64,000 nucleotides of DNA, from contig CBFFRQ010000078.1 in the NCBI GenBank assembly GCA_965644315.1, positions 310,001 to 374,000 on the forward strand. The letters run 5' to 3'. A program made the translations under genes and the position numbers. Under the pieces are notes generated by a model. It had not been told where the DNA came from. It saw only the letters and a program-made list of their open reading frames with translations, and did no database searches. The stretch is from Caecitellus pseudoparvulus (lineage: Eukaryota > Bigyra: Bicosoecida). Positions 1 through 12,300 of this stretch are shown piece by piece; position 1 is the first letter of the stretch; every line of letters starts with the position of its first letter.

Positions 1-3000
1 AGAGACCTGCACCGTGGCTCCTTCCTTCGTGCCGCGGTACATGAAGTCGAACAGGTGCCCGTAGTCTGAGTTGGAGGTGTCTGCGTCAGGCAGGTCCTCC
101 CCTGCTGCCTCCTCCAACAGGCGGTCCTGCTTCACTTGCCCGACGTGGCGCCGGAAGAGGGCGGTAAGGAGGGCCTGGGAGGCAGGGGCTTGCTTGGCAA
201 TCCACGCATCGGTAACGGGCTTCCAGTCCAGATCCACGTCGGACACGTACACGATGCCAGACCGGGACACTGTCGCAGGGGACGCGTTGCGCAAGTCCAT
301 GGCTTCGAAGAGCAGGCGGCACTTCTCAGACATGGCGAAGCGGTCGCCGTTCGGCAGGGTGAGCAGCTTGTTGTCGTCCATGACGGAGTTCAGGCTCTCG
401 ATCCACATCGTGTCCACGGGGCCATCCATGATGAGCCATGAGATGTACGCGTTGTCGCGGCGGTTGGCACGCTCGAAAATGGAAGAGAAGATTCCCACCG
501 TCCACTCCCCAGTGTTGATGTCCGTCTCACCGTACAGCTCTGTCTCGGCGACTGACTTCGGGTTCATGCGGGTGATGCGGTACTGCTGGCCGTCCTTCTC
601 CTGCAAGGCGCGAGCCAGCGTGTTGAAAATGGCACTCTTGCCGCCACCTGAGGGACCGATGACCATGAGCGCATGTCGCACCAAGTTGGTGTCATTCAGC
701 TGCTTCACCTTGGAGACCCAGCTGCTCCACGGCACCAGCTGCGTCGTGCGCAGAGCGGACTCGATGTACGGCAGCAGGTCATCGGTGGCACCCTCGGCTT
801 GCTCGGCAACACCAGGGAAGAGGTCCCGCAGCATGCTCAGGAACAGGGGCACATCCTGAGCCACCAGCTTGGACAGGTTCATGTCACGCAGGGTGCGGTA
901 CAGCAGGATGTACTCATCCACGTCCAAATTGTCTCGCTTGGTGGCACCGGCAGTGCGCAGCACGGATAGGATGTTTCGCAGGCCGAAGTCATAGTGGCGC
1001 TGGTTGGACAGCTGCTGGGAGGCGATGAAGTACGCCGTGAAGAACTTCTTGGACAGCTGGGAGAAGAGGGAGTACCCAGCCGTGACCAGCTTCACCTTGA
1101 TGATGGCCTCGCGGTCGGGCACCATCATGGCCACGGAGCGGAACAGCGCCTTCAAGTTCTCAGGCAGCTCCTGGCGCCCAGCGTAGCCGGGGTTCATGGT
1201 GATGTAGAAGCCGCAAATGGGGTTCAGCGTCACGTAGTTGGGCAGGCCCGTGTCTCGCGTCAGGGCAGCGGCGTCGCCAGGGAAGGCGAACTGCTTCGCG
1301 CCCGCACGGCGTGCGTTCAACACCGCCTGCACCTGCTGTGCCACCACGGACAGCACAGGCAGGGTGATGCGGTTGAACTCATCGAAGCAGCCCCAGAGAC
1401 CAGCCTGGCACAGGCCCTTGAAGATCTTGGCACAGTCAGTGTACCGCATCTCGGAGGAGCAGTTTGTGACGACGACGTACAGGCCCAGCGTGCGCCCCAT
1501 GTCCTTCACCGTCTCCGTCTTGCCCGTGCCAGCGGGGCCTGCAGGCGCCCCGCCGAAGTACATGGAGTATGCTTGAGCGAGGGTGATGTAGCAGCGGTCG
1601 GTGAGCTGTGTGATGACGAGGCGCTCCTTGCAGCCGAGGTACTCGTACTGGTACTTGAAGTCCACGTCAGTGACGGAGATGACAATGGAGCCGTCGGGGG
1701 ACACGTCATCCCCTTCATCGGCACGGGAGTAGAAGCGGCACTGCTTCAGCCAGTCGAACATGTTGGGGGACAGGGTCATGCCACGGTTGGCCTTGAGGGT
1801 CTCCAAGAAGTCGTCGATGATCTGCGTCTGGTGCACTTGGATGGTCACGAGCGTCTCGATCTTGATGCGGTTCAGCTTGGAGCCGAGGTCTGTGAGGCAC
1901 CAGCGGGACAAGTCAGCCTGCACGCCGTCATGCTTGGCCTTGACGCCCTTGAGCGCGCCCCGGCTGCCAACTGCCAGCGCTGCCTCCATGTCTGATGTCC
2001 ACAGCAGCTGGATGCCCAGCAGTGCGTACTGGCCACAGGACTCGTTGACAAAGCCCCTCAGGCGGTTCTCGATGTTGCTGGAAATGATGGCGATCTCTGT
2101 CGCGCAGTCATCAGCCTCGTCCTTCATCGTGCGCCGCATCTCCGTCAGCAGCTGGTGCAGCCACTCCTCAATGATGTTGGACTTGATGACGACTGGGCGC
2201 CGCAGCTCGATCTCTTCCTTCGCGTTGCCCAGGCGAGACATCATCTTCGTGATGCGGTTCTTGTCCTTGCGGTCATGCTCTACTCGGGAAATGGCGTCAA
2301 AGAGCTTGGAGTAGTACTCCTGAATAGCCTGCGGCTCGGAGCCCTGGCTCAGGATCTTCAGCAGCACCGGGTCTGACACGAAATAGAAGCGAGGGAAGAG
2401 GTTGCGCTTAGTCTCCAGGTACCCAAACAGGCTCTTCTGGCAGTTCTCCAGCTCCTCGAACATGCCCGGCAGGGACGTCTTGAGCACTTCGTTGGCGCAA
2501 GCAGGCAGAACAAAGTCAGTGCTGTGTGCGGAGGCCTGGTTGCGCACAAAGTCCGTGTCCAGGCGTGCGAAGCGCCGGGCGACGCGGGGCATCTGCTTGG
2601 GAATGTCGCCCTTCAGGAACACCGCCTCCAAGGAGGACCACATGCTCTGCACCTTGATCCACAGCTCCAGCGTCTCGCTGGTGTCGCTGAGCTCCTTGAG
2701 CATGCCCTGGGCTCGGCCCTTGAAGCGGCCAATGTGACGGGCGGTCAGCATGGTCTGCAGCTGCAACTGGCTCTCCTCCAGCTCCTCCACTGTGACAGGC
2801 ACGTTTTGCAGGAGGGGCACGGCGGTCTTGCGGTCAGCAGCCATGGTGAAGGAGAAGCGGGCTACGCGCCACTTCTCCTCGATCTCGTCCAGCTTCTGCA
2901 GGATGGCCATCTGCTGCTGCGCGGAGTGGCACAGCGCCTCGATGTCGTCTGCGTGGTCCACGAGGTTCGCCTCCACCAGGTCCTTCAGGCGAAACTCAGG

Positions 3001-6000
3001 GTTGTACACGGACAACTCCTTGCCCACCAGCGTAGACAGCTCCTCCCAGTGCCAGGACTGCATGTAGTCCGCTGACAGCCGGTGCAGGAGAGGCAGCACG
3101 GTCTGGAAGTCCTCGATGCTGCCTCGCAGCTGCTTGTACGCATCCCACGTGCGCAGGCGCTTTGGCATCTTCTTGCAGCGCATGAAGAAGGAGTCCATCT
3201 CGTGGGTCATTGTGTCGATGTTCTTGACAACGTCAGCCCACAAAATGGTCTCGAACTCGCCCATCTTGCCCATCACATCGCGGTACAGGGTGTACAGCTT
3301 GCTGAGCAGCTGCAACTGTGTGCGTGTCTCCTCCAGCAGAGGGTACTCCGTGATGGGCAGGGCGAACAGCTGCTCGCCACCCTGGTACAGCTCTGCTTTG
3401 CGCTGCATGATCTCGAACTTGTCCTCGAAGCGCTTGAGCCGGTCCATGGCCTCTTCTGGGGCCAAGCCCTGCACCATGGGTCCGTTGCGCTCGTAGTCCT
3501 TCCAGAAGGCCTCCACCTGCACGACAAAGGCCCGCACGTCAGACAGCAGCTCCTTGCGGAAGCCGCCCTGCAAGGACGTGATGGAGTCCTGCACCTTGTC
3601 TGCCCGGTCCACGAGCTTGCCCCAGGACGACTGCAGGACTGTCTTCAGGTCCTGCTCGTCCTTGGACATGTACCCGGGTGGCATGTAGCTCTCCAGCATG
3701 TCGTACACCTGCATGACGGGGCGAATCTCGTTCTCAATCACGCTTTCCTTCTCCCGCACCTCCACCAGCGTGTTCATGACGAAGCGCAAGCTGTCCAGGG
3801 TGTCCACTGGGCGCGTCACCTTGGTGCTCTGCGTCTTGATGTACTCGGCGATGTCGCCCATGGCAGCACGGGTGGCCTTGTGCAGGTTCTCTGCATAGCG
3901 AGCCTTCCACGTGTGTGCCCGCGCTGCCAGCGCCTGCTTCAAGTGGGCAGTCTGCAGGGACAGGGCGCCAATGTGGTTCACATCTGCGATGTCCTCTGCC
4001 TTGAGCGCGACAGACTTGAAGTGCTTCAGGCGCCCCTCGTACTGCTCAATGCCGGGCTGGCCGCCCTTGATGAAGGCTGCGTAGCTCTCGTCCACATCCT
4101 GCTCCCACAGCCAGGAGTACTCGTCGAAGGAAGCGAGGTACTCTGCCACCTGGTCCTTCAGGCTCTGCACTGAGCCAGTCAGCAGCAGCGCCACGCGCAC
4201 CACCTCGATGTCCCGCCCCACACGCTGGAAGAAGGACACGCGGTCCTCCTCGGGGACGTCCCCTTGCCCCCACTCTGCCAGTTCCTTGGTGCTGTGCAGC
4301 ACCGCGTGTGCGGTGCGCGTGATGGCCCGCTGTACATCGCCGAGGGAGGGGGACAGCGCAACCTTGGCTTCGTAGGTGCCGGAGGGCCTGGGACCAGCAG
4401 GCTCCGAACCAGGTGGGCCCTCGCCGGCACCTGTCGCTGCCCCACCGACGCCGGGCACGTATGTGTCCAGGAGCTTCAGGTCCACCTCGAAGAAAGGGTG
4501 CACGAGGCCGAGGTAAGCTGTCTTGGCGGGGTCCAGGGAGGACATGCGGGAGGACACTCGTCGCTTGAGGGCGTTGAGGGAGGACTTGATGCAGGCCAGG
4601 AGGGAGGAGAAGAAGAAGTGGTTGTAGTGCTCCCGCAGGCGCAGGATGTCTTCTTCCTTCACAGCGGCGATGTGGGGGTCCAGGGGATACCCCACGATGA
4701 GGGACAGCAAGTCCTCCACGGCGTTCTCCACCTCCAGGTTCTTGCCCTGCAGGAAGGACACGCGCTTCGTGATGCTGTCCTGCTGCAGGGACACGAAGTC
4801 GTCCAGTGTGAAGGCGGCGTCCTCAGGCAGCTCCAGGAGCAAGGTCTGGGACACGGTCTTCAGGTTCTTCTCCACGCGGTTCTCAATGACGTCGTTGATG
4901 TTGCACACGAGCTCCTCCAGGCGCCGCAGGCCTGCCATGACGTGCTGGATGTACGAGTCGATGTTCATGCTGGTCCAGGTCAGGGTGACCATGCCCGGGC
5001 GCAGCTTGTACTCGAGGTCGTGCACAGCTGGGCGCAGCAGCTGGGCTGTGACGGGGATGATCTTGTTGGTGATGCGGGCGTACTCGTGTAGGGCGTGGGT
5101 GAGCTGGGCGTAGTACGCCTTGAACTTCTCCTCCTGCAGCAGGACAGTCTTGGCCGCCTCAGGCACCTCGATGCCCATGCGGTCCAGGCACTTGGCCTCG
5201 CGGATCAGCTGTGCAATCTCGCTGTCGAAGTTCACGTACAGCTTGCCATCCTCGGGGTGCCGCACGATGAGGGTGGCTTGCAGGCCACCCTTGGCCACCT
5301 CCACGCTGTCCACCCACGCCTGGTACCACAGGTACTCAAACGCCACCAGGGTGCGAGCGATGCGGTTGTACGCCTTGATCACACGGCGGGAGTCCTTGGA
5401 GGCCAGCAACACGCTCTGCTGCTCGAACTCCTTCATGGGCGCCTCAATGCGCTTGAGCAGGTGGCGAGCCCAAGCGATGTTGCCGGCGACGGGCGGCAGG
5501 TTGCGCGGCACAGGCGGCGTCAGGCGGTGCTTCTCGTACAGCGCCCGCACCACCTCCAGCTCGCCGTAGTACGTGGCGAACACCAGGGCGTACTTCTCAG
5601 CCAGCTCAGCTTTGAGGCTCTCCCGCTGCAGGATGCTCTGGAACTTCTTGAGCAGGCGCAGGGCGCGCATGACGTTTGCTACCCGCTCGAAAGAGGAGTT
5701 GATGAAGGCCTGCAGCTTGCCCTCCAGGTCCTGGATCTGCACGTTGAACTCCACGTAGTCGCGGTCGAAGTTGTTGTCCTCGAACGCCAGCAGGTCGTGC
5801 TTCTTGGCCTGGAAGGCTTGAATGTCCGCTTTAAACTCTTCCACCAGTGGACCCATGCCCTCCAGCTGGTGCGTTGCGATGGCGGCGAACTGCACCCGTG
5901 TCGCGGACAGGTCCATGAGTTTGATGGTGCGGCGGGCAAACAGCTCCATGCGACCAAAGATCGCCTGCTCGTCAAAGGTGAACTGCTTCACCTGCGCCTG

Positions 6001-7549
6001 CGCCGCCAGCGCCTCCTTCGTGAAGCGGTACGTGTCCTGCAGCGCCTCGTTCAGGCGCAGGGTCTGCTCCAACGCGTGCAGCAACACCGTGGGGTCCTTG
6101 CTCCACAGGTGCGTGCCCTTCTGCTTCACGTCGCCGCCGGCAGCGAGGATGTACTTGCAGCACCGCGCGATCATCTGCGCTGTGATGCGCTGGAACAGGT
6201 CCTGCATGCGTTCACGGTCGTTGCCGAAGTAGCGGGAGATGTGGAACACCATCTTGATGCTGTTCATGAGGGCTGGCAGGGCATCCACAATCTGTGGCGG
6301 CGTCTGCGTGTACAGCGGCTCGATGAACTTCTCCAGCGTGGAGAGGTACTTCACGTTGTCCCGCGCTTCGTTGGCAGCCTCCGTCACGGACACGTCCAGC
6401 GTCTTCCACCGCCGCAGCAGGGTGAAGGAAGTGGACCGCACGTGGTCTGACGCGGAGCCAGAGCGAGACACCATCTGGGTCATGACTGTGATCACTTGCC
6501 GGAAGCTGCGCGAGCGGGTCTGCTCAACGATGCTGGCCAGCTTCTGCGTGCGAATGCGCCAGAACTCGATGATGCCGCGGGGCCCCACGCGGTCCGTCAC
6601 CATGCTCTCTTCGTCCTGCTCGGACAGGTGTGCCTCGATGTCGTCACACCAGCTCTCCAGCAGCGTCTCCAAGTTCCGCACCAGGTCTGGATGCGCTGCG
6701 CTGTACGCCACGACGTCGATGGCGGCCTCCTCCAGGTCATACTGTGGTGGGGGCTGCTCCAGCTCGATGCCACCGCCGATGTTGCGCAGCGTGTCGCCCA
6801 GGCTTCCAGCGAAGGCAGACACGTCAGCACGGAAGGCCTCCACTTCGCCCTCCTTCAACTGCCCCCAGGCCGCATGGGACTCGGCCAGCAGGGGCATGAA
6901 CACTTCTGACAGCTGGCTCTCCAGCGCAGCCAGCAAGTCAGGCGTCAAGTCGCCAAACGCGACCTTGCCGTCCAACGCCACATCCATGCTGAGACGTTCA
7001 CCCTCCGGCGCCGACCGCATGACAAAAGCGCCCTTCCCGGTGAGGCGGTCAGAGTCACCGTGGGTCAAGAACATCTCAGGAGGGCCAGTGCCGGGAATCA
7101 CCTCGCCATCCTGCACAGGGGGAAGCGGGGAGGGCGTGGGGCCGAGCGTTCGGCTGATGCACGATCTTGCCGTCGCATGCGACATGCCGTTCGACGCACA
7201 GGCGTGATGTCGTCCCGGCTCTGGTAGAAGATGAGGAGCTTGGACACCCCGCCAGTGCCTTCCAGCAGCTGCCGAAGGGCAGCCTGCACATCATCCTGTT
7301 CCAGGAATGCCGCCACAGCGTCCTGGCTGACGCCGAAAGACGTGGCCAGCCTGTGGGGGACGAAATTGCACGTGCCGTTTTCGAGCCGCTTGCAGTGAGG
7401 GACAGGCGCCGGCACAGGGCGCGCCCCGCGCTCAACACAGAGCAGTGCACACACCTGTCGGCAATCCATTGGATGCGAGGGGCGTGGCGGGAAGAGGGTT
7501 CAGGGTCCTCCCCGATCGCCCGCCGGGCTCCATACAGAGCGGCTGCCAT
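1..7549 (-). CDS. Axonemal outer-arm dynein heavy chain (gamma/DNAH5-8 type), N-terminal half, 3' part beyond window
   Basis: Motor subunit of the flagellar outer arm, driving sliding of doublet microtubules by ATP hydrolysis. Exons by splice signals and phase: 7549-7455, 7350-7200 and 7110 running off the left edge; introns 104 and 89 nt. About 2,450 residues are present: tail (DHC_N1), linker (DHC_N2), AAA1 and AAA2. The AAA1 P-loop GPAGTGKTE lies near residue 1942, with Walker B CFDEFNR about 50 residues later. The AAA2 P-loop GPSGGGKS lies near 2235 (bases 634-657). The AAA1 position matches DNAH5-class chains, and the stretch after the P-loop resembles Chlamydomonas gamma HC as I remember it. 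The last exon is open for over 7 kb. Start chosen at 7549: the spliced N-terminus then reads RIQWIADRLATSFGV, typical of the tail start. A Gly/Pro-rich stretch near 4380-4460 may be a local insertion. Family certain; the gamma class is likely but unproven. Confidence 0.93.
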
Positions 7550-8081
7550 GCTGCGAGGCCGGCTGAGGACAGCTGCCGAGCACGGGCGCCACGAGAAGGG
7601 GCACAGCGGGGGGCTGGGAGAGCCCTAGGCACACAGATTACTCTGTGCCTTTCGCTCGCCACTCGCGCGCCAACCAGGCACGGCAGTGGCGGGGGCGGCG
7701 TGACGAGTGCTGCCGCTTGCTGTGCAGGTGAGCTGCACAGGGGAAGCAGGGAAAGCCGGAGCTGGCCTGCTTGAATCGTATTGCTGTCGTGGGGCGTGTG
7801 GTCACGAAGCAGGGTCTTGTTTGTCGCAGATATCGCGGGTGCGGGAATGTGTGCAGCTTCGACCTCTGGTTCCGCAGCCGCATGCGACGAGGCGCATTTG
7901 GCACAGCCGGAGCACAGACAGGTGCCTGACCTGCGTCAAAAAAATCATTCATCCTGCCGCATCGTATACACACAAATCAATTTCCTCTGCTCTTACTTCC
8001 TGCACATGCCTGCGAAGGGCTGAGTCGTCGCAGCAGGGTGTGAGGCGATTTCCGCACGAACCGCTGCAGACAACGGACACC
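7550..8081. other. Intergenic region between divergent dynein and ceramidase genes
   Basis: About 530 bases between two start codons pointing away from each other, so it must hold both promoters. I see no coding pattern, repeat, TATA-like box or RNA gene. The part near 7930-8000 is less GC-rich than its surroundings. Confidence 0.5.
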
Positions 8082-9331
8082 ATGCGGGGCCCAGCGTGGA
8101 AGGTGGCAGCCGCTCTTGTTGTATTGAGTGTCACCTGTGTGGCGGCTGACTACACGCCGCCTACGTACGTCGTGGACGTCGGCCTGCCCCCCAAGCAACG
8201 CTGGACGCAGGCGATCTCAGGCGTGGTGGCAGCTCATGGTTGGGAAGGCTCGTTTGGGACTTTGCTGGGCTGGGCGCGCAGCATCCCCTTCTTCCCAGAG
8301 CTGCTGGACATCATCAACCCTATTTTCGAGGATGTCTTGCCGTACATGGGCGAGTACGGTGGCGAAATCGAGGTGAGGCGGTCAGGGCAAAGTGCACTGC
8401 ACCTGGCTCCACTTTCACTCCGCTCACTGCTGCTTGGCCGCAGGGCGTGTGGGAGACACTGCAACAGGTGCACCCAAACGTGACAGCCGAATCGTCATTG
8501 GGGGAAATCGTCGCGCTGAATGCCATCTACTCCCTGTCTGCCTTTTGCACGAGCATCGTGGCCGAGCACGCCAACGGCACAATTTTCCACGGCCGTAACT
8601 TGGACTACCCGCTGCCTGGCCTGCGCGGATTGACAGCCGACGTGACCTTCATCAACTCTTCCACGGGGTCCAGCTCTCCGTTGTATCACGGGACAGCTTT
8701 CCTGGGCTACGTTGGCTTGTTGACTGGCATGAAGCCGGGTGTGGTCAGCATCAGCGTGAACCAGCGCACAGTGAACGGCAGCCAGCCCGTGCAGGAGTTC
8801 CTGAAGAACATCGAGCAGGCACTGTCGGGGGGCAAGCTCACAGGCCTCTTTGTTCGGGAAACCCTGGCAACTGCGCCAGACTACCACTCGGCCGTGGCGT
8901 CCCTGAACAGCACCGCACTCATCGCCCCAGTGTACTTGACTGTCGGCGGTGTCAGCCGCGGCGAGGGCGCCATCATCACCCGAAACAGAGACCACGCAGA
9001 TGACTCAGCTGGTGCAGCCAACGGCATCTGGTCCCTGGACACGGCGACTGGCGGCTGGTATCGCCTGGAAACGAACTACGACCACTGGAAGCCGGCGGGC
9101 GACGGCCGGCGCGCGGCGGGCAACGACGCCATGCGGCGCTTCACCAGCAACACCATCGATTTGACTGCCCTGCGTAAGGTGCTGTCCACCCACCCGGTGC
9201 TCAACGCCGACACGCAGTACACGTCTCTCATGTCTGCCGCCACCGGGGCGTACAGCACAATCGTGCGGGAATCCAGCTCGGCAAAGGGGCACTTGCGCCT
9301 CGGCAGCGACGGCGTGTGGCGTGTGCAGTGA
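8082..9331 (+). CDS. ASAH1: Acid ceramidase (Ntn hydrolase, ASAH1/NAAA family)
   Basis: Hydrolyses ceramide to sphingosine and a fatty acid in a lysosomal or secreted compartment. Exons 8082-8372 and 8444-9331 with a 71-nt GTGAGG...CAG intron in phase 0; 392 residues, close to human ASAH1 (395). The first ~21 residues form a signal peptide (hydrophobic run AAALVVLSV, then CVAA). The autocatalytic nucleophile is Cys132 in FCTSIVAEHANG, followed by HGRNLDYP, which fits the conserved CTSIVA...HGRNMD block. The C-terminal half keeps RGEGAIITRNR, WYRLETNYDHWK, the DRR-like DGRR and VLSTHPVLN of ceramidases. In this family precursor self-cleavage before the Cys gives alpha and beta chains. Several NxS/T sites fit a lumenal protein. 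AATGCA follows the stop by 3 nt. NAAA-like substrate use cannot be excluded. Confidence 0.92.
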
Positions 9332-9358
9332 TGCAATGCAGCGGACAAGTGTGCATTG
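9332..9358. terminator. Shared convergent 3' ends with AATGCA...TGCATT
   Basis: Only 27 bases separate the stops of two convergent genes. AATGCA at 9335-9340 serves the + gene, and TGCATT at 9352-9357 reads as AATGCA on the minus strand for the other gene. It is a candidate poly(A)-signal pair, inferred from recurrence at many 3' ends here. Confidence 0.45.
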
Positions 9359-12300
9359 CTACGCCATGGCTAGCAGCAGGGAGTCGTCGGCGTGGCGATG
9401 GGGCGGCTGGGCGGCCGGCTGCACGTCGTCCTGCTCGGTGCTGCCGTCGCCCAGCGCGACCAGCTCCTCAAACACGACCAACGCGTTTCCCGACAGTGTG
9501 ACGGAAGGCACAGTGCCCCCCGATGCTGCTAGGTCGCCGGCAGTGCGCCCTTCCACCTGCCCGGCCTCCCACACCCTCAGTGGCAGCACCTCCCCTTCGT
9601 CGCCTGTGGCGAGTGTCGCGTGCGCCAGCCAGTGCCCAGCGACGGCGCGGTGCTCGCCGGCAGCTTCCCCCGCCTCCTGCACACTGCGGCACAGCCTGCG
9701 TGTTGTATCACCGAGCACCTGCGAAGCCTGCTCCACAGCAGGGGCCATGGCAGTGGCCAGGAATGTAGTGAGGAGGCGAGAAAGCTGTGGTTTGGCCAGG
9801 AGGCCGTTGTGGGCGATGTCGAACTCTGCCGCGCCGAGGACGACTTCCGCAGCTGCTGCCAGCGCCCCGACGCTCCCGATGACCTTCGAGACACCCACGA
9901 CACAGTGCGCCGTCAGGGCGGCAGGGCTGAGGGATGTAGCAGTGGCTGACGTGAGGCCAGCGGACCCTGTGAGTGCCCTGCACCGCTCCAGCACGCCGGC
10001 ACCCGCACCAGTGCGCACAGCTGCTGCGAGAGCCCCTGACGCACACTGTGCGAGTTGCTGTGCAGTGGGCGCCCCCTGGGGAAGGCTGGTCAGCAAGAAG
10101 GATGCCAGGCACATGGACTGGGCGGCCCCCTCAAGCTGCGGGGTGTGGGTCTGGCTCGGGCCAGGAGCCAGCAGGCCCAACGCTGCAGCGGTGAACAGCC
10201 GTGCGACAGGCCACTGCCCGGCCAGAGACGCCAAAGTCTCGCGCACACTGGAAATGCTGCCGCTTCCGCTGGGCAGGAAAGAGAGGGGGGCCGTCGCACC
10301 ACTTACAGCTGCTGCAGTGAGGCTGTGCAGCTGAGCGAGAACGGGGTGCGGCACGTCTTGCCCGGTCAGGGCGTGGTCCAGCACGGCGCGGACTTGGGCG
10401 CTTTCAGAGAAGAACACAAGCTCTGTTCCGACTCCCGCCTGCTGCAGGGCCGTCTCCGACATGCCAGGCCTCTCCATGACAGCCGTGTGCATGCACTGCA
10501 ACAGGCGGGTGCGGGCGCCGGAGCCGCCTTCTTCGCCCTTGCCCACGGTCCGTAACAACACCCACTGAGCTGTGAGGTACCCCAGAGCATGCCGAGCAGC
10601 GGTGGAGACGCCCGCTGCGGGAGCCGTCATGAGCAGCAGCAGCAACACCCGCACTGCCTTGGACGTGAGGGCCAGCTGAGCAGCGACAGGCCACGAGGCA
10701 GAGCCGACGCCCCCCACACTGCGCGCTTCCTGCAGCATGCGTGGCGTGGGCTTGGAGGCCAGGATGCTGGCCAGGACCTGCGTCTGGGCCTGTGCGAGGT
10801 GGGCGCTGCGCAGGGCAGGAGCCGCCGTGGCCACAGCCTTGACCAGGGCGCTGCGCAAGACAGCGGTGGTGGACGTGGCTGTGAGAGCTGTTGCTGCCAC
10901 CATGTCCACGGCGCTGGTGAGGGGGAGGGCTGCAGCGGGGGCAGAGGCCGCCACGCCGCCACTGGCGCCGCCCGCGTCGGCCCCGTCCAATGCTGCCCCA
11001 ATGCACTGCGCACACGTGGCCAGGCGAGCCACCACCTCATCGGGCAGGCATGCCAGCAGGGGGTGCGCAGGGGTGGTCGACTGCGCAGTGGCAGCTGCCA
11101 GTGGACCCTCCCCGCCACTGGCCTGGGAAGGTTCCGTTGAAGCACGCCCCCCTGGTTGCTGCAGACGAGGCCAGGGGGGCAAGTGGCTCATGAGAGCCAC
11201 ACTCACAGCAGTGTGGCCCAGCATGACCAGAGCAGCGGGGTCATCCTGCAGGGAGGCAGCCACCGGATCCCCCCCCAGGCGCACCTGCAGCCCCGTGCCC
11301 GCGTCGGGCGCCCACCCCACAAGCGTCAGTGTGCCATCCTCTCCCTCCAGCACCGCGTACACCAACGCATCCCCCTCGGTGGGCGAGCCAGCAAACACCA
11401 CCTCCAGCACTGTCGCACATGTATCTGGGGTGGCTGACTTCAGAGAGCCTGAAGCTAGCCCCTCTGGGGAGCTGGTGAAGGCAGGCAGGTCTGCCAGCGG
11501 CACGGCCGCGGTGCAGGCCCAGGCTGGCCCTGTGGCGTCCTGGCTCACAGCGTACTTCCACAGACTCAGCTCAGGCCCTCGGGGTGTGTCCAGCACGCCG
11601 GCCACGCAGCGGGAGCCCAGGTCCGCCCCTGCGCCCAAGACGTCTGCAGCCTCCACTGGCCACGCCAGCGTGCCGCAGTCCTCCTGAGCTGCGCCAGTTT
11701 GCAGGTCCAGGGACACAAGGTGGGCCCCCGTGTCTGTGAGCAGGGCGAGGCGAAGCACCGTGCCTGTCAGGGCAGCCTGCAGGCCCAACGCCGTGCAGCC
11801 CTGGCGCCCCTGCAGCAGGGAGACGCTGCGCACATCGCCAGGAGGCGCCCCTGCGGCTGTGGGGGGGGGCAGCACCCCCGCACTCAGGGCACCGCCGTCT
11901 GTTGCGGCAGCAAAGGCCACCTGCCCTTGACCAGGCAACGCGGCCAGGCGCAAGTGGCACGGCGCGTCAGGGGAAGCGGCGGGCGACGCAGGCAGGGGTG
12001 TGCAGTGGGAGGCGTGCACAACAAAGGCAGAGGAGGCAGCTGCACCTGCCCCACTGGGCACCGTTGCGTTCGCGCTGTGCCACGCCGCGATGTGCAGGGC
12101 GCCATCCTGGCCGGCCAAGAGTGCAGCGAAGACAGAGCCAGCGGCGTGGGAACCCTGCAGGGCCTGCACCGTCACCACAGAGACGGAGGAGATGGGAAAG
12201 TGGCAGAAGTAGGAACTGCCGCCTTCAGAGAAGATAATGTAGGCCGGCGTGATGGCCACGGCTGTGGTTCCACTCAGCCTGTGCTGGGCATCTCCGCCTG

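Noticed and set aside
5095-6450. Long plus-strand open frame (451 codons) across the dynein gene, with several others alongside
   Set aside because: Antisense shadows of the GC-rich dynein exon. Their residue content (His, Leu, Val, Gln runs) is the mirror of the true frame, and the minus frame has clear dynein motifs.
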